NCBI GenBank assembly: GCA_001574975.1
Contig: KQ965861.1
Coordinates: forward strand, 56,391 to 120,390
From: Gonapodya prolifera JEL478
Lineage: Eukaryota; Monoblepharomycota; Monoblepharidomycetes; Monoblepharidales; Gonapodyaceae
DNA length: 64,000 nt
Direction: 5' to 3'
Below the pieces are notes generated by a model, which did not search any database, had not been told where the DNA came from, and saw only the letters and a program-made list of their open reading frames with translations. The stretch's first letter is position 1. The number at the start of each line of letters is the position of its first letter. Position numbers and translations under genes: made by a program. Below are positions 21,119 to 32,719 of this stretch, one piece after another.

Positions 21119-23128
21119 ATGGCCTCCTGGTTCTCCCACGACTCTAAGTCCGATCTGATCAACTGGGTGAATGATCTGCTGAAACTCAACATCACGAGGG
21201 TGGAGCAGTGCGGGAACGGTGCGTTTTCGACACTCTTGTTGAGCATGGTGACACAACGTGGGGACGGATTTCGTGGCGGGCGATAAAGGGGGCGGAAATC
21301 GAGTGCAGGAAATGCGCAGGATTGTGTAAAGGGGATCCAGAGTGCGAGTTTGTTCGGATAGGTGGTGGGGAATGGAATCGTCTGTGTGGTCATGGTTGTT
21401 CGTAGCGGAGAAATAAGGAGTCCCCATCGAGGGATTGCGGAATGATTTCCATGGAAGCAACGATTCTAGTGGTGCTGCCACGCTTTCTGTGGAGTCTCTA
21501 GCAGTGTCAACCGGGGCAGAAGATTATTGTCAGAGAGTTGGTGAAAGAGAGAGCACGGACCCCATGTTGAAATCGATTCAAAGCATTGTGGACCGAAGAA
21601 CGGCTCTCAGGATGTATGAAAATGTCTTGAAGCTCTCTTTTTAACCTGTGAACGTTGGTCCAACACCAGGGGCGATCCATTGTCAGATTTTTGACACCAT
21701 TTACGGGGACGTTCAGATGAGCAAGGTACGGCTATTGGCGGAAGAAAGATTCGTACATTGCCTGGCTACGTTGTGCTTATCCTGCCCCTCTATGTAGGTC
21801 AAGTTCGACGCCAAAGTAAGTCCCAACACCAAAGAGACCCCTCCAGCATCTTTTCCCTTTGACTCGGGAAACTTATGTGTGCAACTACCACCGCTTCTAT
21901 CAAGGCCGAGCACGAATTTGTCGCCAACTTCAAGATCCTCCAAAACTGCTTCGACCGCCACCGCATACCAAACGCCATCCCCGTGGACCGACTCGTCAGA
22001 TGCAAGTTCCAGGACAACATCGAGTTTTTGCAGGTGTGTTTGCGCGCTTTTTCTGTCCTTGTGGGCAACTGTGCTGAACGTTGGTTTTGCAATAGTGGGT
22101 GAAAAAGTGAGTTGATCTTGACCATCAGCTTTGGGAGAAATCTCGGCATGGAGAGTTGCGACGGGAATAACGTGGACACGGACATATGGTGGCACAATGC
22201 TGCACTGAAGAACGATCTCCTGCTGAAATGAAGGCGAGGAGTGGCACCACAACCCGTCCACCATCTCCTCTGGATGGAGTTAGTTCCGTAACCAACATGG
22301 CCCACTCTTTACCAGGTACTGGGACGACCACTACCAACCGACATCTGTCTATGACCCCATCAAACGCCGCTCCGGCCGCGGAGTCGCCCCCGCCGTCGCT
22401 ATGGTGCCATCCGTCCTGAGGAAGGCCGTCGCTGGAACGTGGGTTCAACAAGGAGGCCTTGGAACGGTCGAACTTGCAAAGGAGCTTGAAGCGCCCGCGG
22501 AGGTGGCGGCCGGTCCCGCCCCCAAAGGTGAGAGGGACCCCGACCATCGCATTCGGGAACTATCCTCATCGACGAAGGCCTTCCAGCACGCGCTCCTGCT
22601 GCCGCTGCTCGTCGTCCTACAAAGTCCGTCTCCCCCAAAGCCCCGGCCGGTGGCAACTCCCCCCCTGGCGCACCCGCCCCCTCCGCGACGGCCAACCGAC
22701 ACAACGCGGCACCCGCCGGCGTCACCGTACCACCCGCTGAACTCGCAGCTCTTCGTGGCCAGCTGGCCGCGCTGACTGCGCAGCTGGACGTGGCGACCCG
22801 TGAGAGAGACTTCTACTACGACAAGCTGAGGGAGATTGAAGTCGTCATGGGCGGCGGCGAGGAGGATGGCCAGGAGCAACCGGAGCCCCCGTCGACGGTG
22901 GATGGCATGAGGGATATGGTGCTTCAGATTCTGTACAGGACCGAAGGTGGGTCGTGGTCACATTGCGCGGTGGTGTTCGATTCATCGATTTATGAATGTT
23001 CCCCCGGTTCGCCCCCTCCACCCCCTGGTGCCTTGGATGTGCAACAATGACCATATGATTGTGCAGAGGGCTTCGAGGTTCCTGAAGACGAGGCCGCCGA
23101 ATCCAAGGGCGGATTGGTGGGTGTGTAG
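21119..23128 (+). CDS. BIM1: EB1/Bim1-family microtubule plus-end tracking protein
   Basis: EB1 proteins bind growing microtubule plus ends through an N-terminal calponin-homology domain and dimerise through a C-terminal coiled coil. The first exon (ATG at 21119) reads SDLINWVNDLLKLNITRVEQ, typical of the EB1 CH domain. After a 453-nt intron come AIHCQIFDTIYGDVQMSK, a short VKFDAK exon, EHEFVANFKILQNCFDRH and the FQDNIEFLQ / WVKK / YWDDHY block. A Pro/Ala/Ser-rich linker follows (about 22340-22730). The coiled coil is AALRGQLAALTAQLDVATRE and RDFYYDKLREIEVV, then the EB homology tail with MRDMVLQILYRTE. The final exon ends EAAESKGGLVGV, so the EEY/F end of many EB1 proteins is absent, as in some fungal forms. 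Confidence 0.92.
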
Positions 23129-23299
23129 ACGGTGTGGTTGGAAGTACATTTACGAAGGGGCATGTTGGGCACATCGATGTGGTGGTATTCACGCCTGTTT
23201 TTATGGATTGAAATACAAAATGCATGCTAAATCTGGAAAGTACAAAGCGAGGTCCTGAATATCTGCGTCTTTGTGGAAGGAAAGCGAGGGGGAAATGTT

Positions 23300-24112
23300 C
23301 GTTTTTGTGCATGGAAGGTGAGGATTGTATCGCTCAAGCGTACTCTGCCGAGAGTACGTATCGTTGCAGGTAAGCGCTGTGGCAGAAGATGAGAGACATA
23401 ATGAGGTGATTGTTATTGGCACAATCGCGAAATACCACATGAACACCCACGATACGAAAATGAGGCCGTTCTGGGCCAACACTGCCGCCCCAGGGTATTT
23501 ATCTTGAGGTGGCGGTCCTCCGAAAGGGGGGAAGTAATAGATGCCAAGCCTGTTCCGGTGATGAAGCTAAATGGTTATTTACGCTCTCAATCGAATGGTG
23601 ACGCTTACAGAATGTAGAAAGCTTTTGGAGAAGATTAGTACAGTGAGATGAATCGAACCATCGTCTCAATCTCACCAGAGATAAGCCCCGCAAAAGTGAA
23701 GCAAAAAAACACGAGCGCGGTGAGTCGCTGACATGGTGTAACTTCATCGAATGCTCCAAACTCGTCGTTGCTTTCAAGCCAATGGTTCGGGATAACATTA
23801 ATCAGTATCAACCCAAGGGTAGAAACTATGCCAGGTGCCCTTGTGTGAAAGCGGACAAGAGATGGAGTCGATTCAGAGATTGTATGAGTCTTCACGACCC
23901 ACCAGTAGGCGGGTATAAGAGGAGCATCCGAGCCTTTCTCGTTCGTTACGATTGCAGCGTCAATGAGAATCCACAGCCAATCGTAGCCTGAGTGAGCTCG
24001 ATATCATGAGCCACGTGACAGCAGCAGATTCGTGACGCGATTGGAACAGCTCACCAGTGCACCCGCACTAAAACACAGAAGAACTCGCATCAGCGGCGTG
24101 AGCGGCGCCATC
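23300..24112 (-). CDS. Possible small multi-pass membrane protein
   Basis: From ATG at 24112 a short leader (MAPLTPLMRVLLCFSAG) can be spliced through G|GC to YDWLWILIDAAIVTNEKG, which continues through GIVSTLGLILINVIPNHW and LTALVFFCFTFAGLISG. Further down on the same strand a separate open segment has another membrane-like stretch (LIFVSWVFMWYFAIVPITI, about 23470-23400), which could be a later exon; I could not resolve the join. Hydrophobic spacing is believable but no family is recognised. Confidence 0.35.
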
Positions 24113-24188
24113 GTCCCGTCAGAGTTGCTTCTGGGAATCGTGCTATGGTCAATTAAGATCACGTGATACAAATATATGAAGTTTATGT

Positions 24189-26089
24189 CTACAGGGACGC
24201 CTGCGCAACAGCGGTGAGAACACCGGCATCGCTGTTGCTGAATCTCCCCTTGGGATCATACACCGCCTTCAGAGCTTTCAATCGCTCGGCGTTGACCCCA
24301 AAGAAGTCGCTCGTCTGGTCCTCTCCAACCTTGGAGCCGTGGCCGATTCGGTTTGCAAACTGTCCTTGGGCGAATCGCATCACCCGTGAGCCGGTTTCCG
24401 CGACCCAGGGTTGAAGTTTTGCCAAGTGCTCGGGGTTCGTCGCAGAGGCGAGGATGGTCACCCAATGGCCACGCTTCAGACGCCATGGAAAGGCAGTATC
24501 GGTTGGTGACTACATATGATGTTGGTTGTGGGTGAGTGGTTGCTTTTGTGAGTTTCACCCTGCAAGACTCACTTTTTCGCCAATTTTGCCACCGATTCCG
24601 AATATTGCGATGAAAGTACCTTCGGCAGGAGATCGAGAAAACTGCTCTAACAAAACGTCGATCAGTTCATCGGAAAGATCCTCTACGAAAACTGCTTGTT
24701 CTGTGATGCATCATTCATTGATCATTTGTCGAAGGCGTAGAAAGATTTCATGGTTTCACTAACCTGCTCTGTACGAGGGGGGTATGTGCTCCATGAGCAT
24801 GGCCTGGAGCCTCATGTAAGGCATTTCTCCAACTTGGTCCACAAAAGGCTTGGGAACAGCTGTCGTGGTGTTTTGTACTTGTAACAAAGACGTAGCAGAA
24901 TCAAGAGCTTACCCTCAATCACATCCTTAAGGACACGCTTCCCGTCCTCCTGGCTACTTCCAAGATAAATTGGTAGCACCTGAGCAAACGCACGGCGGAC
25001 ACCAGTTTCGGGGTTCGGAGGTCTTCAAATCCCCCAAAACAAATTTCTCAACATGGAAGAGTATCTTGACGAGAATGCGATGACGGCTCACCCCCAATTA
25101 AGTTCGGCCATCGTACTACTGGTGACCGGTGCCTTCGTCATGTGCTCACGAACCGCCACCATGCACTCGCGAGCCCTTTCAATCGGGTACAAACGGAAAC
25201 CAGCCCGACAGACAGGGATCGGATACAATTTCACGGTGAACTGATATGGTGATGGTTGATTGAACGAATTGCCAAAAACGGAATGAGCACCACCCAGAGA
25301 CCAGTTTTACTCACTCGGGTCGCAACACCGAAACTCATTCCGGCACCTCGTACCGCCCAAAACAAGTCGCGGAACTTGTTCTTGGGATCGTCGTTGGCGA
25401 CCACAACGGTGCCGTCCGCGAGCACAAGTTCGACCTCCAAAACATTGTCAACCGCCATCCCGTACTGACGCGCCAGCCAGCCCCAGCCCCCACCGAGGAG
25501 GAAACCGCCGACGCCCGTGCGCGGGTCGGTCCCTGCTGGAGTGCAGAGACCGTGCACGGACGTTTCTCCGTCCAGGTCCATGAGTTTGCAGCCTCCTTGG
25601 ACGTGAGCAACTCTTCTCTCGGCCTCAATTACAACGGACCGCATCAGGCGTAGATCGATGCAGAGAACGTTGTCTTTGAAACAGCGCAAGGTGTGTCGCC
25701 CTAAAGTGGAAGACATTGAGACCACCTTCCACGCAGTAAAACGCGCGTTCACCCGGAAACAAACCTCCAGAGACCGTGAATTCGGTATTTGTCTCATTGC
25801 AAATGCGGATGATTTCCGAGACATCTTTGGTGCCCAACGGTTGCAGCAGAGCCGACGGTCGAGCGGTCTACACATTCAGGCGATCACAAACGAGGCTTTA
25901 TAATCACGATGTGGGCTTTTGCACAATGCAAACGATGAGACGAACTTGCGCCCTGTTGAACGTTCCGTCTGCCAACAGAAACGTGAAATCCGAATCCGAC
26001 GGAAGCACGATTCGGCCGCGAATGCGCTTCCGTATGCGATCGAGCACGCTGGGAGGGGATTTCACGCTCGCCTGACTCGAGAGTGACAT
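24189..26089 (-). CDS. FAD-linked (berberine-bridge/GOOX-type) oxidase
   Basis: ATG at 26089. The first exon reads IRKRIRGRIVLPSDSDFTFL, then RPSALLQPLGTKDVSEIIRI, the FAD-binding PCMH start. A 92-nt intron with donor gtttgt and acceptor tttag joins SG to GRHTLRCFKDNVLCIDLRLM through G|GG; this puts the histidine that covalently holds FAD in its usual GGxH place. Next come HVQGGCKLMDLDGETSVHGL, GVGGFLLGGGWGWLARQYGM and DLFWAVRGAGMSFGVATR. Several further exons (PVTSSTMAELNWG, RAFAQVLPIYLGSSQEDGKR) lead to the C-terminal FFGVNAERLKALKAVYDPKG motif of the BBE segment. No secretion signal is evident, unlike most family members, and the usual second FAD-linked cysteine cannot be assigned with certainty. 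Confidence 0.85.
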
Positions 26090-26199
26090 GTTGAGTTGTC
26101 GGATGGGGTGTGGCGGCTGTTTTATTGCCTGCCACTCATCCGGAAGCTCGGACTATCCACCATCTGCCGCACATCAAATGCAATTTATTTATTTCACCC

Positions 26200-27142
26200 T
26201 CAGAGACTTTCATCAAAGGCTGGTTTCAGCACGTGTATATCGCTGTCTTGCATACGATGAAGCATCACAAATGTGGCATTTGCGAGATCATTGTCATTTG
26301 CGCGAGCCCGCCCTTGTTCGATGGTAGGTTCTGCCCATCCAATAAGAATATTGTCGCGACCAAACGCAAGGAAAGTCGGCTCACCAATGCCGGACTCCAC
26401 GTGTCTCCGAGCGACGCGCTCTACCGCCACCTCCACATCACACTCAATCCACCAATACTGATCAGCGAACTCAGGAAGCCTCCGCCACGGATCTACGTCT
26501 CGCAAAAGTAGATACAATCCTTCGATGATGAGGATACGGTCCGTGGGAAGAACCAATACACCGTCAGAAACTGGGTCTTTTTTCGCGTGAGAGAACGTCG
26601 GATATGCTATGGGAGTTGTGTCGGGTCGGGGAAGAGGCCGGAGTTTCTCGAGTGACGCGATAAGGGCTAGTGGTTGAAGAATATTGAGTGATGCTGGAAT
26701 CGGTGTTTGGTTGTAAATCACTCACCGTCCGCGTCAAACGTCCATGGTGCTCCCCGGCGTCGATAGGCCTCCTCCCTATTCTGATTGCTTTGATTCAGTC
26801 GAAACTTTGGTGATTCGCGTCAGATGGCAGGAAAACATACCGGCATCCTATCCAACTCTGCTACATATGCAAGTCATCCAATCGTTCACCTTCTGTTCGT
26901 CGATCGCAGAATCACATGTGCCGCTCACATCGTGCCAAGTGAAAGCCATCCATCGACAACGATTTGCAGACGGTTCCAGCCAAGCGGTTCACATGTGCCT
27001 CCACTCTGCTGGCGAGCGTCGACTTCCCCGAGCCAGGGATGCCAGAGAGGAGCACAATGAAACGGTTGGATGGTGATTGCTGCGAAGCTTCGTCGGCAGA
27101 TGCGATCAGGGAGCGCGCCAGACTCTCTGCAAGAGCATCCAT
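26200..27142 (-). CDS. P-loop kinase of the uridine kinase / Yfh7-like group
   Basis: The first ATG in frame is at 27142 (MDALAESLARSL); the frame is open upstream without an ATG. Walker A is SGIPGSGKSTLAS, followed by the SMDGFHLAR strand found in uridine-kinase/pantothenate-kinase-like proteins, then RRGAPWTFDAD (about 26755-26730) and, after an intron, ILIIEGLYLLLRDVDPW, WIECDVEVAVERVARRHVES. A donor at gtgagccg and acceptor at gggcag near the 3' end would remove about 50 nt and join GI to EPTIEQGRARANDNDLANA, restoring the normal family C-terminal RxxxND motif. The fungal Yfh7 group has this layout; the exact substrate is unknown. Confidence 0.8.
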
Positions 27143-27249
27143 CGAAAAGTTCGAACGGTTGGTAAACAAGAGTTGACAATCGCCCCAACTTGAATTGTCT
27201 TCTGTAGCTTTATTCTCATGAAAATTCCTGGGCGGCGACAAAATTTCTT

Positions 27250-27670
27250 CTGTGACATGTCTCGCAAGACCTCAATATCCGATGAACCGAAGAAGTGATC
27301 AGTTCTGACACAGAGAGGAATGGAGGTGGTTCAATAATGAAGATAATGGTGATGGGCAAAGAGAGAGATGTCCCTGAGTCGACTCGGGCGGAGTGTGGGA
27401 AATGGAGCGTGAGTTCGTTTGGGTGGGACTTTCTCTAAATAGATGCTACAGTCATTCCTACAACGGATTTCCAAGTCGCACGATGCACGCTTTCGCCGTG
27501 TTTTGCTCGAAATGCTGAATGATGGTTTCGGAGGAGGTGCCGGGTGGGATGGTTTGATGTACCCGCTCATGCCTGGGCTTGAGCCGGTGGGACTATTGGG
27601 TGTGGGCGAGGGCGAGGAGGGTGTGGGGGTTGGCTCTTGCGGAAGTGCAACGGAAGGCAAGTTTGCATGA
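27250..27670 (+). pseudogene. Decayed duplicate of the 3' end of the gene at 38360-40352
   Basis: Read on the plus strand, this matches the last part of the Pro/Ser-rich gene on the opposite strand at 38.4-38.8 kb: GMEVVQ for GIEVVNIQ, then stops, the conserved splice-donor neighbourhood (gggaaatggagcgtgag vs gggaaatggaacgtgag), and the last exon RFRRVLLEML...GAGWDGLMYPLMPGLEPVG ending SATEGKFA, same stop. The 5' part of the match has stops while the last exon is still open. It lies at the outer end of inverted-repeat arm 1. Confidence 0.8.
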
Positions 27671-27864
27671 CAGAGCAGAAGAGCGCTCCTTCTCTCGTGA
27701 ATAGCAGCTGTTGTTACGCTTCTATTTCGCCGACTTTCTGATATGTACACGCAGCCCCGCCAAAACTACAAACATTTTGAGACTACATTTCCTTCTGCGC
27801 CAAACTGGACATTTAGCTATCCATTCCGTGAATAGCTCCCTTTTGGTCGAGAGACCGTATCTTC

Positions 27865-28426
27865 TTAAAAAGGCATGCCGAAGCACAGTTTGCAGTCTCT
27901 TGGCTGTGGACGCCGACGTTTGGTCAGTCACCAGTTACACGATCGAGTATTCGTGCACTCATGAGATTCGCGCCGATGGCAACGATTACTGCAGCGCACT
28001 TGGAGTCCTCCTTGATGTCACGTCCCAGGGAGATGGCAGCCCAGACGCAGGTAGCGGGAACACCGGTGGTACTAAGAGCGCAGCCTGATCATGATTAGAT
28101 GATGGAAGGGGAATGGGATCCAAGGGGAATCGGCAGTTTGAACAAGAGGCTCGAAAGTCCAAACAATGCATTCACTCACGAGTGGCACGAGCAAAGCCGC
28201 AGTGCAAGCCAGGAACGTCGCGACGCTTCTCTAGGTCAGCACCACAAAAGTTGACCTTGCCGCTGCTGACCAAGTCCGAGAGAGTGCTGAAGGCGTCTTC
28301 TGTCGTAAATTTACCGAACGTGGGGAGGACGACGTCAACAGGTGCAGTAAAGTTGACAGGTGTCGGTGCAGCTGCGACAAGGGGAAGGAAGAGGGCGACG
28401 ACAGCCAAGATACGGGAGAAGAGCAT
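27865..28426 (-). CDS. SSP copy A: small secreted cysteine-rich protein
   Basis: Three exons. Exon 1 starts MLFSRILAVVALFLPLVAAA, a clear signal peptide, and runs APTPVNFTAPVDVVLP...SSGKVNFCGADLEKRRDV and LHCGFARAT. A split C|GC codon joins to CALSTTGVPATCVWAAISLG, DSKCAAVIVAIGANL. The last exon would be PRDCKLCFGMPF and TAA (27865). There are seven cysteines after the signal. The spacing loosely recalls the fungal calcium-binding protein (CBP1) family, but this is only a resemblance. The second intron begins with AT instead of GT (see findings). Its coding region and both introns match copy E. Confidence 0.75.
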
Positions 28427-30065
28427 GATAACGTGGAGTAGAGACTGGAGAGCGAGCTATTACTGGATGATATAAATCGGTGAAGGGCTGTTGCAAGTCT
28501 CTCGCTTGAAGGTTGAAGCAGGGTTGGTCGCTTGGCACTTAAATAACCAGCACTTGGAAGGCGGGCCGCTTGAGACTACCTTATTCGCACAAATCATGGC
28601 TCTTGCTTCGCAGACTGTGTCCTGTTGCAGTTGCGCCCACTCGTTGGACGTTCCGTTCGAACCTTGAACGGCACTTTTCACTCTCTTCGGCGATATTGTT
28701 CGCATGAAAGATACATTTCGATATAGTGAGACAGAAACGAAGGCCAGGATTGTCGTCGGCATTTCAAGGAGGCAGTATCGTTCCCCACAAGTGGTATCAA
28801 CAGGATGCGTCACCCTATATTTTCTGATTCAAAGCCCGCGAAGTGGAAAAATAATTTCTCAGACAAGACATCCATGGTCGAAACACATTCAATTATTTTT
28901 CTCTGTCGTGGGAATCACCAAAACTGAAACTGGCGTTCAATATATGTGTCAAGTCAAACAGGTAGCCGAGGGTAGCAGGCAGTAACCTCTCATATACAGT
29001 TCCGTTGTGGAAAAATTCTACTTCATGTTGTTCCATCACCAAGTGCTTTCTCGTCGGCCTCGCTTTCCAAAATGTACCGCAATTTCAACTATGTTTCCCA
29101 CCCAACTTTACCTCAGGGTCAGCGGCATCGCACCACCCACAAGGTAAACGTGACAACTCAGGCCAGCACGAAACAATCGCTCGAAAGGAGCCCAAGCTGA
29201 AATAGCAAAATGATGGCCGCTGTGTGGTGATCGGATCGGAAGTGAAGCTTTTATTTGATGCTGGCCAGAGCAATGTCTGGCGTTTTAAAACACATTTGTA
29301 GCTATCAATTTGTTGTCTGGAAGTGATGAGCGCCTTTCTTCCAACATGACATACGGCTCATGTGGTTAGCACTCTCTGTGTACGCTGTTGCGTGGAAGAG
29401 ACCAATATCAAACATCCTAAAGCATATGCTGCCAAAGCGCCCATGGTCCTTACCCTCGAGACCGACATTCCTATCGGATTTCGGTGAGATTTCGAAAATA
29501 GGACAGTGTACTTTTTGCATGATGTCCAGAATACCCTAAGGGTAAGTTGCTGCAGAACTTCACTCGTGCTGCCGTACCACACGAATGAGTACAAATAAAT
29601 TTTTCAGTCACTTCTCCCGCAAAGGTACCTCTACAGTCCAACCTGGAAGCGCTCAGCGCCCATACGTATACGTTGTCTGGGGCTACGCGACGAATGTCTA
29701 ACTTCGGGTAACCACAAACCGGGCTTTCGAGAAGAGCTGTTCAGTGAGGGAAGACTGCACGATGAATCACAAAGCTGCAAGGCTCTGTGGCATTACAGTA
29801 CTGGTGTACTGGTGGAGCAGGAGCAAATGGTTTTCCAAAAATAATTCAGACATTATGAAGTGATGACCAAAATGTTCACACAAGATAGAACGCAATGAAG
29901 TCGCGACCACCGGGAGGAAAAGTAAACAATTCCAATTTCTGTGGCGGTGGTTACTGATGTCGGCTTACACATCAACTCGCACGTCTGTGCGCACAATCAC
30001 AGCTCATTCCTCTTGCAGTATAACAGATTGAAACCGTGGTATCTCGCTTGAGGTGAGGTGATCCA
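28427..30065. other. SSP A promoter side and non-coding part of arm 1
   Basis: Upstream of SSP A on the minus strand; contains no recognisable gene. A TATA-like tttatat lies about 50 bp before the SSP A start (near 28476), mirrored in copy E. Confidence 0.4.
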
Positions 30066-30503
30066 CCCTTGCGGAGTTGGTCGGCAGCGGCAAGGTCAAC
30101 TTCTGCGGTGCCGACCTTGAGAAGCGTCGCGACGTTCCTGGCTTGCACTGCGGCTTTGCTCGTGCCACTCGTGAGTGAATGCATTGTTAGGATGGTTGAG
30201 TCTCATGTTCACACCGTGATTCCTCTTCGATACCATTTCCCTCTTATTTTCTGTTTCAACTCGATCAGGCTGCGCTCTCAGTACCTCTGGTGTTCTCGCT
30301 ACCTGCGTCTGGGCCGCCATCTCTCTCGGACGTGACATCAAGGAGGACTCCAAGTGCGCGGCTTCGATCGTTGCTCTTGGCGCCAACCTCGTGAGTGTCG
30401 CGTGTTGTTGAGATGCAACTTTTCTTCCGAGAGCATGCACTGATTATCGACTTCCGATTTATAGCCAAGGGACTGCAAGCTTTGCTTCGGCAGGGCCGTG
30501 TAA
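30066..30503 (+). pseudogene. SSP copy B, 5'-truncated
   Basis: The sequence enters SSP homology abruptly at LAELVGSGKVNFCGADLEKR and continues through both introns to PRDCKLCFGRAV and TAA (30501-30503). The signal peptide and start are missing. Both intron boundaries are intact (C|gtgagtg...gatcag; CTC|gtgagt...atag), as in copies C and D, so decay is by truncation. Homology to copy D continues past the stop to about 30630 (ctatttatttctgaggggg). It lies in the opposite orientation to the one expected if arm 1 simply mirrored the D-E side. Confidence 0.85.
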
Positions 30504-30831
30504 ACACCCCCGTTTCTCATGGAAAGGAGAACTATTTATTTCTGAGGGGGGCTCCTGATTACTTTATAGAACTAAGAAAATTTATTGTAGGCGACATTCG
30601 AATTCACTATTGTGCCTGAGAACTATTGTTGGTTTTGACACAATGTGCCTGGTACATCATCGCAGGAAGTGACTCACGCCCTTTCACAGATACCGCTTAG
30701 AACGTTGAAAATCTCACTCAGGCGCTTCGCTTGTCCAGAATTTGGCTTGTCTAGAATCAGAGGAACATAAGTAATACGATCGATTATTATATCAACTCTA
30801 GTACATTACGGCCCCGGCATCTTTCCTAAAC
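30504..30831. other. Spacer between SSP B and NEM1
   Basis: The first part (to about 30630) is homologous to the 3' flank of SSP D. The rest is the 3' flank of the phosphatase gene. No gene seen. Confidence 0.45.
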
Positions 30832-32719
30832 CTACACCCGCAAGCTCAGCACGCTTCTCACATCGCTCACAAACCTGAGGGCATCAAGGAAGGGCAGTAG
30901 GTCCAGAAGGGCTTCGTCTTTGGGATCAGAGACCCAACCTTCGATTGGAACGCCATTGTCTGTGCGAAAGAGAAGGAAGATCGATTAGTGGTACGAAACC
31001 AGTGATGGCTCAGATCAATGAAGAAAGTAATTGACACAAGCAGACTCAGTAACAAAGTCATTTCGAGCTGCACCTTTTCCAAGCTTCACGGTCACCCCTG
31101 TCCCCCAGTTCCAGATATGACGCTGGCGCATTCATCAGTCCCATGACTCACCCTGATTTACGGCGTAACTGATGGGAGAGTTGTCCACGAGAAAAACCTT
31201 CGACAAGTCCGGCTCCACTACCGCCAAGTCCTTCATGTAGGTGCCGTTGTGATGGATGCACGACTGTATTGCGACGAAGGACACAAATTTTAATGTAGCA
31301 TTGATAGCATTCACCATGCCTTTCGCCGAGCACAACTCACTTCTCGAAAGTACCTCCCGCTCACTATCCCGCCTCCTGGGTCCAGATGGTCTATCACGGG
31401 TTCGGCGTATTCGGGCATACTCGCCGTGAAAATTACCACGCGGTACCACTGTGCGACGGTACGGAGGAAGAGGTCCACGTCTGGGAAGTGTGACGAGAAT
31501 GTCAGTTTGGGGAAATGAGCGACAGATTGTGAGGCAAGATCCATTGATCAGTGACATGTTGGCCAAACGAAAGGAGAGGCTATTTCAATGGCAGCAATGC
31601 GATGGCTTCATAACTGCAAATCCTGGAGATCTCTCATTCTTCAGTGCGATTGTATCCTGGAATGGTGCGCCCGTAGTCACACTAAAACCACTGAGAATAA
31701 TACTCACGTGGCCTCTTGTACACGTAGTACAGACATACATGTCTCTCGACGGTCACCTCGACTACGTGGTCTGATTCCCTGGTACCTCGTGATGTGGAAT
31801 GAATAAGGGTCTCATCGAGGTCCAGAACAAGGGTCTTTCGTTCGGACAGCGGAGGTGCAAGCAGCAGAGAAGGTGAAGAGGAAGAAAAGAGGAACGAAGG
31901 CAGCCAAGACGGAGAGGAGGACGAATGGTGAGATGGTGTTGTTGGACGGGTGAGTGGCCGATGGGACGCAGCGGAGGGAGAAGAGGCAGTCCAGGAGTCC
32001 AACAGTGACGAGAGGCGGGGAGATGCGAGTCGTGCAATGTCTGCGGATGATGCCCGGATGCGGAGAGCCAGGCGAGCAAGGGGAGATGCAGAGGCAGAAG
32101 CAGGAGCAGGAGAGGGAGCCCGGGAAGCGTGGGATATTGCGGATGCGGATGAAAAAGAAGGGGAGGAGGATGGCGGAGAGGCGAAGCGTGCGAGAGCGCT
32201 CGCTGGCACATCAGCACCGACCGGGGTGGGAGACCTGGATGACTTTGACCTGAGGCGGGCAGACCTCCGAGCCGCCGCGGAGACCGATGCAGCGGAGGGA
32301 GACGAGGTCGATGATGTGGAAGGAGAATTTCGAGTAGAATTCGGTCGAACGAGGGAGCGAGCGGTGTTGAGGAGCGATTGGGGAATGGAATGGTGACTCG
32401 GTAGGACGAGCATCATAACAGCCGCCAACAGCCGCAGAGCGAGACTGAGTAGTCGCGTCAGCAGCGGTGCTGACTGTCCCTGTCCATTTCCATGCCCTCC
32501 TGTCTTTGTGCGCGGCGGCGGCGTGCCGTTTCTAGTTCGCTGTCCATTCACCACCCCAGACAAAATCTGTCCACCTCCGCCTACGCCAGCAACTCCACGT
32601 GCAGCTGCACTGCTTCCGCCTCCTTTCCCTCCTCCACCGCCGTCTCCACCGCCGTCCCCGTTCGTCACCTCTGAGTTAGCGTCCCTTCCACCACCACCAG
32701 TAGCGATAGGCGATGTCAT
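30832..32719 (-). CDS. NEM1: Nem1/CTDNEP1-type membrane-associated protein phosphatase
   Basis: Nem1 dephosphorylates the lipin Pah1 at the endoplasmic reticulum. ATG at 32719 (MTSPIATGG). The N-terminal 270 residues are low-complexity (Gly, then Ser/Ala/Pro), with a hydrophobic stretch ([17 protein letters not shown]) that could be the membrane anchor. The FCP1-like domain starts with the catalytic [14 protein letters not shown] (DxDxT). A donor at C|gtgagt joins KRP to [20 protein letters not shown], then [16 protein letters not shown]. Later exons give [38 protein letters not shown] and [10 protein letters not shown] before TAG at 30832. It sits in the middle of the duplicated block. Confidence 0.9.

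Larger units (their letters stand above)
27250..29950. repeat. Inverted duplication, arm 1
   Basis: This arm is the reverse complement of about 35860-38760. Homology includes the 3' fragment of the Pro/Ser-rich gene, SSP copy A, and about 1.5 kb of flank with no recognisable gene (for example cagcacgaaacaatcgctcg in both arms, and aacgcaatgaagtcgcgacc vs atcgcaatgaagtcgcgacc). The flanks carry many substitutions and indels, but the central part (about 27711-28560) shows no difference that I found. Confidence 0.85.

Noticed and set aside
27331-27750. Minus-strand frame with PTPTPSSPSPTP, also present in arm 2
   Set aside because: It is the reverse of the last exon of the Pro/Ser-rich gene; the opposite frame has the splice support and shared stop.
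28113-28475. 120-residue frame opposite SSP A, identical to one opposite SSP E
   Set aside because: Its conservation is explained by the identity of the arms; it runs across SSP intron 1 and has no features of its own.
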